Origin: an uncultured Pelagibacteraceae bacterium | GTDB lineage: Bacteria > Pseudomonadota > Alphaproteobacteria > Pelagibacterales > Pelagibacteraceae | DNA length: 64,000 nt | NCBI GenBank assembly: GCA_902616145.1 | Contig: CACMRM010000002.1 | Span: 165,726 to 229,725 of the forward strand | Direction: 5' to 3' | In this document: piece by piece, positions 33,711 through 44,018 of the stretch | Numbering within the stretch: position 1 is the first letter of the stretch | How the letters are laid out: the number at the start of each line of letters is the position of its first letter | The notes under the pieces: model-generated | The model's input: only the letters and a program-made list of their open reading frames with translations | The model's database searches: none | Told to the model about the DNA's origin: nothing | Translations under genes and position numbers: made by a program

Positions 33711-34277
33711 TTAATTATTTATAAAGTTTTTTATTAATTTCATACCTACTTTTGTACTTATACTTTCAGGATGAAACTGAAAACCATGAATATTGTAGTC
33801 TTCATGCATTAATCCCATGATTGTTTTATTTTTAGTTTCGGCAGTAATAATAAGTTTTTTTGGCAATTTTTTACGATCAACCACTAAACTATGGTATCTA
33901 GTAGCTACAAAGTTGTTTTGTATATTTTTAAATAATCCTAATTTATTGTGTTTGATTTTACTTGTTTTCCCGTGCATCAAATTTCTAGCATTGATAATTT
34001 TACCACCAAATACTTGGCCAATTATTTGATGGCCTAAACAAACTCCAAGAATTGGAATTTTTTTATACACATCTTTTACAATCTTCAAACAATTACCCGC
34101 TTGGTTAGGGTTTCCTGGGCCGGGCGATATAACAATTTTATCATATTTTTTCTTTAAAATAGATTTACTATCAATTTTATCATTTCTTAAAACTTCAACA
34201 TTTTTTTTTATTTTCGAAATGTAATGAAATAAATTGTAAGTAAAACTATCATAATTATCTATCAGTAAAATTTTCAT
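33711..34277 (-). CDS. trpG: Anthranilate synthase glutamine amidotransferase subunit
   Basis: 188-aa class I glutamine amidotransferase supplying ammonia to TrpE. N-terminal LIDNYDSFTYNLFHY, VISPGPGNP oxyanion region, nucleophile Cys in GVCLGHQIIGQVFGG, and C-terminal FQFHPES with the His-Glu pair. It follows trpE with no spacer. It may also serve PabB, as in many bacteria that share TrpG/PabA, but no pabB is in the window. Confidence 0.95.
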   Translation of the reverse strand: MKILLIDNYDSFTYNLFHYISKIKKNVEVLRNDKIDSKSILKKKYDKIVISPGPGNPNQAGNCLKIVKDVYKKIPILGVCLGHQIIGQVFGGKIINARNLMHGKTSKIKHNKLGLFKNIQNNFVATRYHSLVVDRKKLPKKLIITAETKNKTIMGLMHEDYNIHGFQFHPESISTKVGMKLIKNFINN

Positions 34278-35744
34278 CTAGTCTACTGCCTTCATTAAAG
34301 CTTTTGCTTTATTGACTGTCTCCATATATTCTCTATCAGGTTTGCTATCTGCAACTATTCCTGCACCTGCTTGGACGTAAAATTTATTATTTTTAATAAG
34401 CGCTGTCCTTAAAGCAATACAGGTATCAAATTCATTATTTGGTGTAAAGTAACCTATCCCACCGGCATATAATTTTCTTTTACTCTTTTCTAGCTCATCA
34501 ATTATTTCCATTGCTCTAATTTTTGGTGCGCCACTAACCGTCCCTGCAGGGAAACCAGAAAGTAAAGTTTCAAAGATTGTAGTTTGACTATTAAACTTTC
34601 CGACTACATTTGAAACTATGTGCATTACATGAGAATATTTTTCTACCTTAAATTTTTCAGTCACCTTCACCGTATTAACTTTTGAAACCTTTCCAACGTC
34701 ATTTCTTCCGAGATCTAATAGCATTAAATGTTCTGCTAACTCTTTTTTATCCCTCAGAAGATCTGAGACATATTTTTTATCATCTTTAAGTGTGCTTCCT
34801 CTGGGCCTAGTTCCTGCAATCGGTCTTATCGTAACTTCACCCTTCCTTAGTCTAACTAATATTTCTGGACTACTACCGAGGATATTAAAATCTCTATAAT
34901 TAAAATAAAACATGAATGGAGAAGGGTTCGACTTTCTTAAATGATTGTAAATTTCAATTGGTTTCTTATTTATTTTTCTCTCAAATCTTTGACTCAAAAC
35001 AACTTGAAAAATGTCACCCTTTTTAATGTAAGATTTAGCCTTCTTAACAAGTGTTTTAAATTTACCTCTAGATGTGTTTGATTTGATTTTATTTTTATTA
35101 GATCTAAAAGTAAATTGATCAGGTAACTTTATATTCTCAAAACTTTCATACAACTCAAATTTTTTAAGTATTTCATTATATGCATGATTGTAATTTTTAA
35201 TTTTTGAATCTGCATAAACATTTTCTATATAATAAATTTTTTTTTTAAGATTATCATAAATAACTAAATTTCTAGGGCGAGAAAGTCTTACATCAGGAAT
35301 CTTTAGATCATCTTTACATTTGTTTGGAATTCTCTCAACATAACGAATTACGTCATAGGAAAAGTAACCAACCAACATAGAAGCCATTGACGGCAATTGT
35401 CTTGGAATTTCAATTTTAAACTCTTTTATAAGTTTATTCAGAAATTTAAGAGGATTAGTTTTAATCCTAGTTTTTTTTCCTTCGTTATTTAAATTCAAGC
35501 TAACTATATTTTTTTGAATGTCCCAAATTTTATCGGGATTCAGTCCTATTATAGTGTATCTACCTCTTATAGAACCTTTCTCAACAGACTCAAAAATAAA
35601 ACTATTTTTTTCAGCTAAAAGAAATTTGTAAAGGTTTTCAACTCTATTATAGTCTTTGCAATATAAAGATTTAAACAGGACTTGATTTTTTTTTCTAAGG
35701 TGATTTTTTTTAAACTTATCTAAACTTATATTTATTCCCATCAA
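34278..35744 (-). CDS. trpE: Anthranilate synthase component I
   Basis: Chorismate to anthranilate. 488 aa. The N-terminal FIFESVEKGSIRGRYTIIG corresponds to the LLES tryptophan-feedback region; the chorismate-binding C-terminal domain has IFQVVLSQRFE, IAGTRPRG, LGRNDVGKVS, FPAGTVSGAPKIRAMEII and QAGAGIVADSKP. It overlaps ppiD by 4 bases (ATGA), so there is no room for a leader-peptide attenuator in front; control is probably by feedback only. Confidence 0.96.
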   Translation of the reverse strand: MMGINISLDKFKKNHLRKKNQVLFKSLYCKDYNRVENLYKFLLAEKNSFIFESVEKGSIRGRYTIIGLNPDKIWDIQKNIVSLNLNNEGKKTRIKTNPLKFLNKLIKEFKIEIPRQLPSMASMLVGYFSYDVIRYVERIPNKCKDDLKIPDVRLSRPRNLVIYDNLKKKIYYIENVYADSKIKNYNHAYNEILKKFELYESFENIKLPDQFTFRSNKNKIKSNTSRGKFKTLVKKAKSYIKKGDIFQVVLSQRFERKINKKPIEIYNHLRKSNPSPFMFYFNYRDFNILGSSPEILVRLRKGEVTIRPIAGTRPRGSTLKDDKKYVSDLLRDKKELAEHLMLLDLGRNDVGKVSKVNTVKVTEKFKVEKYSHVMHIVSNVVGKFNSQTTIFETLLSGFPAGTVSGAPKIRAMEIIDELEKSKRKLYAGGIGYFTPNNEFDTCIALRTALIKNNKFYVQAGAGIVADSKPDREYMETVNKAKALMKAVD

Positions 35745-37195
35745 AATGAATTTTTAACCCGCTCTATTGTTCTTTGATTTAACTCAACATTGTATTTTTT
35801 ATTAAGATTATTATCATGAGATTGGTAAATTTTGTTTATTAAATTTAATCTAGCTTTTGCCTCATACTGTTCATACTCATTACTATCTTTATCTAAATCT
35901 TTATATTTAGTTGAAACTGCTAAAACTAAAAAGCTTTTAGTGAGAGTGTTATTTGTTATTAAATCTATTTCACCATCTTTAGTAAGAAAAATTCTTTTAA
36001 TTATTCCCTCAGAAAAAATTTCATTTTGTTTTAAATCATTTATTTTATAATCTTTTATATCTAACTTATTGTCAGCCGCAAATTCGCTAAATTTTTCTTT
36101 ATTAAGTGCACCTAAGCTAATATCTTTTATAATAGAAGTGTTATTTTCTATTTTAGTTTTAAAATTTAGTTGAGCATTTAAGGCTTCTTGTACTTGCGGA
36201 TCATCAATTGGTCTATTTTTTTTTTCAACACTAATTATTTCTGCTAAGTAATATTTGTTGTCTAAATTAATTATTTCAGGTGACTTTTCTGATTTTAAAT
36301 TATAGATCTTTTTAAACAAACTATCTGAAAGATTTTTTATTTTATTTTTGTTTTCGTCCTCTTTATTTGCGTTTATTTTATCTAATGAAAAAACGATTAA
36401 ATTTGCATTTTTCACTGTTTCATCAAAAGATTGGCCATCAAGGATATTATTTTCTAAAGAATCTAATTGTTTAAAAAAAGTTTCGTTATAATCTTTACTT
36501 TCACTTATTTTTTCAGGGGAAATTTGTGCGTAACGGATACTTTTAAATTCTGAGAAAAAAATATTTTTATTTCTTTCATAAAGATCTTTTTTATCCTTAT
36601 CTGAAGGTTTATTATTTAAGTGGTATTTTTCTAAATCTATGTACTTAATTGTTTTTGATTGATTTTCTTTTTTATACTCTTTGTTGACTAATATTTCTGG
36701 AACAACTATTCCGCTAGATAAGGAACTCAGAAACTGCCTTCTTTTTTCTTGCTCAACAATATTTGCTTCAAATAAAGGGGCTGTTACTCCACTTTTTAAA
36801 AGAAACTTTTCGTATTCAGTTCTTGAAAATTTATTATCTTTAAAAAATAAACTATCATTTTTAATTATATCCCTTAAAGAATTATCATTAATAGATATTC
36901 CAAGCTTTTCGATTTCTAGTGCCATAACTCTTTTACCAATATATTCAGATAAAATTTTTTCAATTAAATCAGTTTTTGGCAAATTCTTTATTTGATCTTC
37001 AGTTAAATTCAATCTTCTAAGATAGTCCATAAATTCTTGTGTACTGACTTTTTCGGAGTCTATTTTCACAATTACATTTTGACTTCCACCACGAAAGACA
37101 TCACCCATCCCCCAAAAAACAAAGGGGAGAATTATAATTCCTACTAAAAGTTTTACAAAGAAAGACTTAGAAATTTTACCTATTGATGTTAGCAT
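35741..37195 (-). CDS. ppiD: PpiD/SurA-type membrane-anchored periplasmic folding factor
   Basis: 484-aa protein with one N-terminal membrane anchor (residues ~13-30, FVKLLVGIIILPFVFWGMGDV) and the conserved VFRGGSQNVIVKIDSEKVSTQEF SurA_N_3 entry (shown in part: KIDSEKVSTQEF). The long periplasmic chaperone domain holds the usual PpiD signatures such as LSSGIVVPEILV. PpiD from E. coli has 623 aa; this copy is shorter, and the parvulin domain (around 200-330) is weakly conserved, so prolyl-isomerase activity is uncertain. It heads the trp-lexA-gltX run and is divergent from tpiA. Confidence 0.88.
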   Translation of the reverse strand: MLTSIGKISKSFFVKLLVGIIILPFVFWGMGDVFRGGSQNVIVKIDSEKVSTQEFMDYLRRLNLTEDQIKNLPKTDLIEKILSEYIGKRVMALEIEKLGISINDNSLRDIIKNDSLFFKDNKFSRTEYEKFLLKSGVTAPLFEANIVEQEKRRQFLSSLSSGIVVPEILVNKEYKKENQSKTIKYIDLEKYHLNNKPSDKDKKDLYERNKNIFFSEFKSIRYAQISPEKISESKDYNETFFKQLDSLENNILDGQSFDETVKNANLIVFSLDKINANKEDENKNKIKNLSDSLFKKIYNLKSEKSPEIINLDNKYYLAEIISVEKKNRPIDDPQVQEALNAQLNFKTKIENNTSIIKDISLGALNKEKFSEFAADNKLDIKDYKINDLKQNEIFSEGIIKRIFLTKDGEIDLITNNTLTKSFLVLAVSTKYKDLDKDSNEYEQYEAKARLNLINKIYQSHDNNLNKKYNVELNQRTIERVKNSF

Positions 37196-37260
37196 TATAA
37201 TAATTTATTAAGTTTTTAAAATTATACACCTATAGATTAAAATTAATATTAAGGCAAATA
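37196..37260. promoter_or_regulatory. Divergent promoter region ppiD/tpiA
   Basis: A 65-bp AT-rich spacer between two outward-facing operons. It must carry both promoters; TATACA/TATAGA hexamers around 37224-37238 are candidate -10 boxes, but the pairing with -35 boxes is not clear. A weak AAGG motif (37252-37255) precedes the tpiA ATG. Confidence 0.4.
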
Positions 37261-38004
37261 ATGAAATACTTTATTGGAAATTGGAAAATGTTTGGTGTTC
37301 CAAAATCTATAAATATTCTCAATAAAATAAATTCTTTCTATTCGAAAGATAAAAATCGTAAAAAATACGGGGTAATTATAACACCCCCTTATACCCTAAT
37401 TGAGAGTTATGCTAAATTTTTTAAAAACAAAAAAATCTATATTGGATCGCAAAATTGCTATCAAAAAGATCAGTTTTCATCTAATACAGCCGCCATAAGT
37501 CCATACATGATTAGCAAAGTTGGAGCTAAATATACCTTAGTAGGACATTCTGATAATCGTGATGAGGGTGACACAAATGAAATGTTAAAAAATAAAGTTC
37601 AATTTGCTCTAAAAAATAATTTAAAAGTTGTTTTTTGTATTGGAGAAAATAAAAAAGAAAAAAAAAATAAAAAAACTTTTAGTGTTTTAAGAAACCAAAT
37701 CCTCAAAGTTTTAGAAAAAAAATTTAATAAGAATAAAATCATAGTTGCCTATGAGCCTATTTGGTCAATTGGAACTGGTAAAATTCCAACTAGGGTTGAG
37801 CTTGAAAAAACAACGACCTTTATAAAAAAAGTATTGAGAAGTATATTTAAGAAAAAAAGTCCTGCCGTACTTTATGGCGGATCTGTTGATGGAAAGAATA
37901 TTGAAATGTTTAAAAAAATTAAAGAAATTGACGGTTTTTTAATTGGCGGAGCTTCAAAATCTTCTAAGAAATTTATTGATATAATAAAAAATTACTATAG
38001 ATAG
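37261..38004 (+). CDS. tpiA: Triosephosphate isomerase (with altered GHSER motif)
   Basis: 247-aa glycolytic/gluconeogenic TIM barrel interconverting DHAP and GAP. Catalytic Lys in IGNWKMFG, catalytic Glu in AYEPIWSIGTG, and the loop-6/7 and phosphate motifs LYGGSVDGKN and LIGGASK are intact. The catalytic His is His96, but its motif is GHSDNR where nearly all TIMs have GHSERR, so the conserved Glu becomes Asp98. The interface loop usually GAFTGEIS is SSNTAAIS. Otherwise it is clearly a TIM and the only one in view. It is followed by secG 5 bp later. Confidence 0.93.
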   Translation: MKYFIGNWKMFGVPKSINILNKINSFYSKDKNRKKYGVIITPPYTLIESYAKFFKNKKIYIGSQNCYQKDQFSSNTAAISPYMISKVGAKYTLVGHSDNRDEGDTNEMLKNKVQFALKNNLKVVFCIGENKKEKKNKKTFSVLRNQILKVLEKKFNKNKIIVAYEPIWSIGTGKIPTRVELEKTTTFIKKVLRSIFKKKSPAVLYGGSVDGKNIEMFKKIKEIDGFLIGGASKSSKKFIDIIKNYYR

Positions 38005-38009
38005 ACTTC

Positions 38010-38309
38010 ATGGAGAGTGTTCTTATTTTAATTAATATAATACTTGCAGTAATTTTAATTATTTCTGTTCTTCTTCAGAGATCAGAGGGAGGAGCGCTAG
38101 GTTTGGGTGTTTCACAAGATAATTTCACGTCTGCAAGAACTGTTGGAACATTTTTAACAAAATTTACATCAATAATTGCAGCCTTATTTATAATTTGCAG
38201 CATTGCGATTGTTTCCATTTCCAGAGACGAGTTACGTGAAACACAATCAGTCTTGGAAAAACAGGAAGAGGAAAATTCAAACCTTCCACAAATACCACAA
38301 TCAAAGTAA
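38010..38309 (+). CDS. secG: Preprotein translocase subunit SecG
   Basis: 99-aa SecYEG auxiliary subunit. Two membrane helices (residues ~3-22 and ~52-70) flank the conserved LLQRSEGGALGLGVS loop with Phe/Ser-Thr rich FTSARTVGTFLTK. The charged C-terminal tail is variable in the family. Position between tpiA and pyrG is the standard alphaproteobacterial order. Confidence 0.94.
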   Translation: MESVLILINIILAVILIISVLLQRSEGGALGLGVSQDNFTSARTVGTFLTKFTSIIAALFIICSIAIVSISRDELRETQSVLEKQEEENSNLPQIPQSK

Positions 38310-38353
38310 TTAAGACTTTGAAATTATCAATTTTTGAAGTATAACATACTTCC

Positions 38354-39976
38354 ATGGCGCGATATATATTCGTTACTGGCGGCGTGGTTTCTTCTTTAGG
38401 AAAAGGATTATCATCTGCATCACTGGCATACTTATTACAATCAAGAGGTTATAAGGTAAGACTCAGAAAACTTGACCCTTATTTAAATGTTGATCCAGGA
38501 ACCATGAGTCCATTTCAACATGGTGAAGTTTTTGTTACAGACGATGGTGCAGAAACTGATTTGGATTTAGGTCATTACGAAAGATTTTCAGGTATATCTG
38601 CAAAAAAAACAGATAACATCACAACTGGAAAAATTTATAATGATGTTTTAAAAAGAGAGAGACAAGGAAAGTATTTAGGAAAAACTGTTCAAGTTATTCC
38701 TCATATAACTAATAGAATAAAAGAATTTATAGAGAACGATGTAACTAAAGAAGATTTTGTAATTTGCGAAATAGGGGGGACCGTTGGGGATATTGAGAGC
38801 CTCCCTTTTTTGGAGGCAATAAGACAGTTTTCAAACGAGAAAGGGAGAAAAAATACTCTTTTTATTCATCTTACTTTAGTTCCTTATATGAGGGCCTCTG
38901 ATGAAATAAAGACTAAACCAACGCAACACTCAGTCAAAGAACTAAGAAGTATTGGAATTCAACCCGATATCATTATTTGTAGGTCTGAAAGAACTATCCC
39001 AATAGATCAAAGAAATAAAATATCTTTATTTTGTAACGTCGAAATTGAAGATGTTATTGAAACTGTGGATGTAAAAACAATTTATGAAGCCCCGATAAGT
39101 TTTAATCAAGAAAAATTAGATGAAAGAGTGCTTAAATTTTTTAAAATAAAATCTAGAAAAAAAGTAAACCTTCTTCCGTGGAAGAATATTACTAAATTAG
39201 TATTAGAAACAAAAAATAAAGTGAATATTGCAATTATTGGCAAATATGTAGAACTTAAAGATGCTTATAAATCTCTTGACGAAGCTTTAACACATGGAGG
39301 AATAGCCAACAATTTAAAAGTCAATTTAGTAAGAATAGAATCTGATTATTTAAAATCTGGTGAAATTAGAAATAAATTAAAAAATGTTTCTGGAATTTTA
39401 ATACCAGGTGGATTTGGCAAAAGGGGCACAGAGGGAAAAATAGCAGCTATAAATTTTGCTAGAAAAAATAAAATTCCTTTTTTAGGAATTTGTTTTGGTA
39501 TGCAAATGGCGGTAATTGAATTTGCAAGAAATCAATTAAATATAAAAAATGCAACGTCAAGTGAATTTGGATCATCAAAAGCTTCAGTAGTAGGTTTAAT
39601 GAGTGAATGGACAAAAGATGGAAAAGTGGTAAAGGGCACTGACAAAAACTTAGGCGGAACAATGCGTTTAGGCAGCTATGAAGCGAGACTTAAAAAAGAC
39701 ACAAAAATTAGTAAAATTTATAATTCATTGAAAATACAAGAAAGACATCGTCATAGATATGAGGTTAACATTAATTACAAAAGAGAATTTGAGAAGAAAG
39801 GAATGATTTTTTCAGGATTATCACCAGACAATAAATTACCGGAAATTATAGAGTTAAAAGATCATCCTTGGTTTATAGGGGTACAGTTTCATCCTGAATT
39901 TAAATCTAGACCTTTATCACCACATCCATTATTCTCGTCATTCATAAAAGCTGCAAAAAAAAGTTCAAAAAAATGA
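38354..39976 (+). CDS. pyrG: CTP synthase
   Basis: 540 aa, full length. UTP + ATP + Gln to CTP. The amidoligase domain starts [21 protein letters not shown] (core [11 protein letters not shown]-loop), with [22 protein letters not shown] and [12 protein letters not shown]. The glutaminase domain has [10 protein letters not shown], the nucleophile Cys in GICFGMQ and the C-terminal [10 protein letters not shown]. Start context ATGGCGCGATATA. It overlaps kdsA by 4 bases. Confidence 0.98.
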   Translation: MARYIFVTGGVVSSLGKGLSSASLAYLLQSRGYKVRLRKLDPYLNVDPGTMSPFQHGEVFVTDDGAETDLDLGHYERFSGISAKKTDNITTGKIYNDVLKRERQGKYLGKTVQVIPHITNRIKEFIENDVTKEDFVICEIGGTVGDIESLPFLEAIRQFSNEKGRKNTLFIHLTLVPYMRASDEIKTKPTQHSVKELRSIGIQPDIIICRSERTIPIDQRNKISLFCNVEIEDVIETVDVKTIYEAPISFNQEKLDERVLKFFKIKSRKKVNLLPWKNITKLVLETKNKVNIAIIGKYVELKDAYKSLDEALTHGGIANNLKVNLVRIESDYLKSGEIRNKLKNVSGILIPGGFGKRGTEGKIAAINFARKNKIPFLGICFGMQMAVIEFARNQLNIKNATSSEFGSSKASVVGLMSEWTKDGKVVKGTDKNLGGTMRLGSYEARLKKDTKISKIYNSLKIQERHRHRYEVNINYKREFEKKGMIFSGLSPDNKLPEIIELKDHPWFIGVQFHPEFKSRPLSPHPLFSSFIKAAKKSSKK

Positions 39977-40794
39977 ATAATCATAAAGTTAAATGCTCGA
40001 ATTTTGAAATCGCTAACAACAAACCATTCACATTAATTTCCGGGCCATGTCAGCTTGAAAGTGAAGAGCACGCAATAAAAATTTCAACTGAGTTAAAAAA
40101 AATTACAAGTGAACTAGGCATTAACTTTATTTATAAAACATCTTTCGATAAAGCTAATAGAACAAGTCTTAAAGGCAAAAGAGGCATAGGATTAGACAAG
40201 TCTCTGCCAATTTTTGATAAAATTAGAAAAAAAGTAGGTGTTCCAGTTTTAACAGATGTTCATACAGCAGAACAATGTTCTATTATTGCAAATCATGTCG
40301 ATGTTTTACAAATCCCAGCTTTTTTATGTAGACAAACCGATATCTTAATAGCGGCAGCAAAAACAGGAAAAATAATTAATGTTAAGAAAGGTCAATTTTT
40401 AGCTCCTTGGGATATGGCCAATGTAATAAAAAAGATTCAAGACTCGGGTAATAAAAATATTTTGATAACCGAGAGAGGAGCAAGTTTTGGCTACAACACA
40501 CTTGTTTCTGATATGAGAGCTTTACCTATAATGTCAAAATTTGGTTTCCCAATAGTTTTTGACGCAACACACTCTGTACAACAACCAGGTGGGATGGGAG
40601 AGAAAAGTGGAGGCCAAAGAGAATTTGTTCCTCATTTAGCACGTGCAGCTATAGCAGTAGGTGTAAGTGCAATTTTTATGGAAACGCATGAAGATCCTGA
40701 TAATGCTCCTTCTGATGGTCCCAATATGGTGCCATTAAAAGAAGTAAAAAGCTTATTAAAAAAATTGTCAGACATAGATAAATTAATAAAGTGA
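39973..40794 (+). CDS. kdsA: 3-deoxy-D-manno-octulosonate 8-phosphate synthase
   Basis: 273-aa enzyme making KDO-8-P from PEP and arabinose-5-P for the lipopolysaccharide core. Motifs: [55 protein letters not shown] and [16 protein letters not shown]. The Asn/Cys metal position shows a Cys in SGPCQLE; KdsA types differ in metal use but I do not assign one. Overlaps pyrG and eno by 4 bases each. Confidence 0.97.
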   Translation: MNNHKVKCSNFEIANNKPFTLISGPCQLESEEHAIKISTELKKITSELGINFIYKTSFDKANRTSLKGKRGIGLDKSLPIFDKIRKKVGVPVLTDVHTAEQCSIIANHVDVLQIPAFLCRQTDILIAAAKTGKIINVKKGQFLAPWDMANVIKKIQDSGNKNILITERGASFGYNTLVSDMRALPIMSKFGFPIVFDATHSVQQPGGMGEKSGGQREFVPHLARAAIAVGVSAIFMETHEDPDNAPSDGPNMVPLKEVKSLLKKLSDIDKLIK

Positions 40795-42044
40795 AAATTA
40801 AACTAGTAAAAGGCAGACAAGTCTTTGACAGCAGAGGAAATCCAACTGTTGAAGCAGAAGTTTTTTTAGATAACGGTATTTCTGCATCAGCAATTTCACC
40901 ATCGGGAGCATCCACTGGGGCATTTGAAGCACATGAATTAAGAGACAAGAATGAAAATAAATTTCTAGGCAAAAGCGTTAACTTAGCAATTGAAAATATA
41001 AATAATAAAATTTCATCAAAATTATCAGGACAAGAGTCAAATAATCAAAAAAATATCGACCAAATTTTAATAGATTTAGATGGAAGTGAAAATAAAACTA
41101 ATCTTGGTGCAAACGCTATGCTCGCAGTTTCATTAGCTATTTCTAAATGCGCAGCATTAAACAATAAAAAGCCTTTATTTAAAAATTTAGGCAGCGATTT
41201 TTCTTTACCTATACCACTAATGAACATAATTAATGGTGGAGCACATGCTGATAATGACCTAAATATTCAAGAGTTTATGATTAGGCCAGATTCCGCTAGA
41301 AATTTTATGGATGCTATCGAAAAATGTTACATCGTTATCCAAAATTTAAAAAAGATTTTAAAATCTAATAAAATGCTTACTAATGTTGGGGATGAAGGTG
41401 GCTTTGCACCATCTATAAATTCAAATGAAGAAGCACTTGAATTTATTGTTGATGCTGTCGAAAAATCAAATTTAAAACCGGGCAAAGATATAGTTATTTG
41501 TCTTGATGTAGCAGCTAATGAATTAATTAATGAAAAAGGGGAGTATTCAATAAAGTCTACAAATTATACTTCTGTTGTTGACAATATTAATTACTACAAA
41601 AAATTAATTTCTAACTATCCAATAAAATCAATAGAGGATCCATTTGCTGAAGAGGATTGGGAGTCTTGGAAAAAAATTACTGCTGAAATTGGAAAGGACG
41701 TTCAAATAGTGGGCGATGATTTATTTGTTACGAACTCTAAGCGTCTTAATAAAGGAATTAAAGAAAAATCAGCTAATTGTATTTTAGTAAAGCCCAATCA
41801 AATAGGAACTTTAACTGAAACCCTAGAAGTTATATCAATTGCAAAAGCAGCAAATTTTAATACAATTATTTCTCATAGATCTGGGGATACAGAAGACACA
41901 TTTATTGCTGATTTGGCTGTAGCTACAATGTCATCACAAATAAAAACTGGATCTCTTGCAAGGTCAGAAAGAGTAGCTAAATACAATAGAATATTACGTA
42001 TTGAAGAAGAGCTTGGAAATCTTGCTAAAATGGCTAAAGTCTAG
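40791..42044 (+). CDS. eno: Enolase
   Basis: 417 aa, 2-phosphoglycerate to PEP. GTG start at 40791 overlapping the kdsA stop (GTGA), giving the expected N-terminus [20 protein letters not shown]. Motifs: SGASTGAFEAHELRD, NIQEFMIRP, GDEGGFAPS, the metal Asp/Glu sites in SIEDPFAEEDW and VGDDLFVTN, LVKPNQIGTLTE, and SHRSGDTEDTFIADLAV with Lys later at GSLARSER. Member of the pyrG-kdsA-eno-ftsB run. Confidence 0.98.
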   Translation: MKIKLVKGRQVFDSRGNPTVEAEVFLDNGISASAISPSGASTGAFEAHELRDKNENKFLGKSVNLAIENINNKISSKLSGQESNNQKNIDQILIDLDGSENKTNLGANAMLAVSLAISKCAALNNKKPLFKNLGSDFSLPIPLMNIINGGAHADNDLNIQEFMIRPDSARNFMDAIEKCYIVIQNLKKILKSNKMLTNVGDEGGFAPSINSNEEALEFIVDAVEKSNLKPGKDIVICLDVAANELINEKGEYSIKSTNYTSVVDNINYYKKLISNYPIKSIEDPFAEEDWESWKKITAEIGKDVQIVGDDLFVTNSKRLNKGIKEKSANCILVKPNQIGTLTETLEVISIAKAANFNTIISHRSGDTEDTFIADLAVATMSSQIKTGSLARSERVAKYNRILRIEEELGNLAKMAKV

Positions 42045-42047
42045 ATC

Positions 42048-42341
42048 ATGCGACTAATTGAAAGTTTTAAAAATAAAAAGTTTATTTTAATAAATATATT
42101 CTTAACTTTATATGTTGGAATTAATCTTATTGGCGGTGAGAGAGGATTGATTTCTTTCTTTGAAAAGAAAAAAATTTATGGAGAATTAGTGAATAAAGAT
42201 AAGATTTTGACAAATAAAATTGTAGATTTAGAACATAAAATATCATTAGTAAAAAAAAATGATTTAGATTATTTAGATATGCTTTATAGAGAAAAATTTA
42301 GATATGGAACAAAAGACGAAATTGTTATTAAATTGAAATGA
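42048..42341 (+). CDS. ftsB: FtsB/DivIC-family cell division protein
   Basis: 97-aa single-span protein with membrane helix at ~11-29, then a coiled coil ([21 protein letters not shown]) and the conserved aromatic/acidic C-terminal [19 protein letters not shown], which is the FtsB/DivIC signature in alphaproteobacteria (exit-E-RxxLxxx-GE-vi pattern). It bridges FtsL and FtsQ at the septum. It sits 3 bp after eno and overlaps lipA by 4 bases, so there are no pyruvate dehydrogenase genes between. Confidence 0.87.
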   Translation: MRLIESFKNKKFILINIFLTLYVGINLIGGERGLISFFEKKKIYGELVNKDKILTNKIVDLEHKISLVKKNDLDYLDMLYREKFRYGTKDEIVIKLK

Positions 42342-43282
42342 GCCAAAAACCGAGACACCCTGAAAAAGTTAATAAACCTTTTAATCCAATAAAAAGAAAA
42401 CCAGAGTGGATTAGGTCAAAGATCGTAGACTCGCAAATTTTTTTTGAAACTAAACAAGTCGTCAATCAAAATAACTTAGTAACAGTTTGTCAGGAAGCAA
42501 ATTGTCCAAATATTACTGAGTGCTGGAGCAAAAAGCACGCTACTTTTATGATTATGGGTGACACATGCACAAGAGCATGCGCGTTTTGTGACGTCAAAAC
42601 TGGTAAACCAACTGACTTAGATATTTTTGAGCCCGTAAAAATTGCAAAAGCGGTGCAAAATTTAAATTTAAAACATGTTGTAATAACTTCTGTAGACAGA
42701 GATGATTTAGACGATGGCGGATCAGAGCATTTTTACAAAGTTGTTAAGGCTACTAGAGAAAAAAATCCACAAATATCAATTGAAGTTTTAACTCCCGATT
42801 TTTTAAGAAAAGGAGAGGCCTACAAGAAAGTTTTAAAAGCTGACCTTGATGTTTTTAATCATAACATAGAAACAGTCCCAAGACTTTATCCCACTGTCAG
42901 ACCAGGAGCTAGATATTTTGCTTCATTAGAACTTTTGAAAAATGCAAAAAAATTTAATAGTAAAGTTTTTACTAAATCGGGTATAATGGTCGGATTAGGT
43001 GAAAATAAAGATGAAGTTATTCAAGTGATGGATGACCTCAGATCCGCTGAAGTAGATTTTATAACTATTGGACAATATTTACAGCCATCTCCCAAACATC
43101 ATCCATTAAATCGTTATTACCATCCCGATGAATTTAGAGATTTTGAGCAAATTGCAAAGACAAAGGGGTTTTTACTTGTTTCCTCATCGCCTTTAACAAG
43201 ATCTTCTTATCATGCCGATGAAGATTTTAGAAAATTACAGGATGCAAGAAATAAAAAGCTTGGATGTCTTCAGCGTCAATAA
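42338..43282 (+). CDS. lipA: Lipoyl synthase
   Basis: 314-aa radical SAM enzyme inserting two sulfurs into octanoyl-domains. Auxiliary-cluster cysteines in [15 protein letters not shown] (C-x4-C-x5-C), radical SAM motif [10 protein letters not shown] (C-x3-C-x2-C), and the C-terminal RSSYHAD with the conserved Ser that ligates the auxiliary cluster. The length is standard. Translation couples with ftsB (ATGA overlap). Confidence 0.97.
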   Translation: MSQKPRHPEKVNKPFNPIKRKPEWIRSKIVDSQIFFETKQVVNQNNLVTVCQEANCPNITECWSKKHATFMIMGDTCTRACAFCDVKTGKPTDLDIFEPVKIAKAVQNLNLKHVVITSVDRDDLDDGGSEHFYKVVKATREKNPQISIEVLTPDFLRKGEAYKKVLKADLDVFNHNIETVPRLYPTVRPGARYFASLELLKNAKKFNSKVFTKSGIMVGLGENKDEVIQVMDDLRSAEVDFITIGQYLQPSPKHHPLNRYYHPDEFRDFEQIAKTKGFLLVSSSPLTRSSYHADEDFRKLQDARNKKLGCLQRQ

Positions 43283-43707
43283 AAAAAATAATTCCTTGTA
43301 ATAAAGATCAGTTAGTCGAGATGGTTCTTGATATAGAAAAGTATCCTGAATTCGTTCCTTGGTGTATTGAGGGTAAAGTTTATGACAAACACGAAAGTGA
43401 AGATTTAATAACTTTTAATGGAGATCTTAAAGTCGGGAAGAGTATTTTAAATGAAACTTTTTCAAGCTATGTATCTTATTACAAGGAAAAGAACACTATT
43501 ATAGTTACAAATCTTGAGGGCCCATTAAAACAACTAAAAAATGAATGGAAATTTAAAGAAGTAAACAACTCGACGCAGCTAGAATTTTTTATTGATTTTG
43601 AATTGAAAAATCCAATTTTGAATGGAATAATGAAAAAATCTTTCGAGCTTGGTTTAAATAAGATTGCCAAAGCTTTTGAGGAAAGAGCAATTAAATTATA
43701 TAAATAA
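43264..43707 (+). CDS. Coq10/RatA-type START-domain protein (ubiquinone-binding)
   Basis: 147-aa polyketide-cyclase/START-fold protein. [33 protein letters not shown] (core [12 protein letters not shown]) is the family signature, and the FEERAIKLY end matches. Eukaryotic Coq10 and bacterial homologues bind ubiquinone and help respiration; RatA in E. coli is proposed to inhibit ribosome association, so the role is open. It overlaps lipA by 19 bases and is followed by a TAATG-overlapping small gene. Confidence 0.88.
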   Translation: MSSASIKKIIPCNKDQLVEMVLDIEKYPEFVPWCIEGKVYDKHESEDLITFNGDLKVGKSILNETFSSYVSYYKEKNTIIVTNLEGPLKQLKNEWKFKEVNNSTQLEFFIDFELKNPILNGIMKKSFELGLNKIAKAFEERAIKLYK

Positions 43708-44018
43708 TGTTTACAATATCTTTTTTATTAATTTTATTTATTTTAACTTTTAAATTCTTATCTTCATATATACAAAAAATTAGAACTGGTGACCCTAACG
43801 AAACTAACCTTACTTATTGGATGTTTTCTTATGATTTTAAGTCTAAATCTAAAGAATGGATACCCGAAGATAAACAATTGTTGCAAAGAAAACGGGCTAG
43901 AAATTTTCTAGTTTTTATACTTTATTTAACCGCTTTTGGAATCTTTTTGTTGCTTAACAGTTTTACTGCACATCTTTTAGATGCAATTGTTAATCCAGAG
44001 TTTAGCTATCCCGTTTAA
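43707..44018 (+). CDS. Small two-span membrane protein, unknown
   Basis: 103-aa hydrophobic protein: helix 1 at ~2-20, a hydrophilic middle with the motif SKSKEWIPEDKQLLQRKRARN, and helix 2 at ~70-90. I do not recognise a family. Its ATG overlaps the preceding stop (TAATG) and the last 17 bases overlap the cinA-like gene tail-to-tail. Gene-like start and tight coupling support it being real. Confidence 0.75.
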   Translation: MFTISFLLILFILTFKFLSSYIQKIRTGDPNETNLTYWMFSYDFKSKSKEWIPEDKQLLQRKRARNFLVFILYLTAFGIFLLLNSFTAHLLDAIVNPEFSYPV

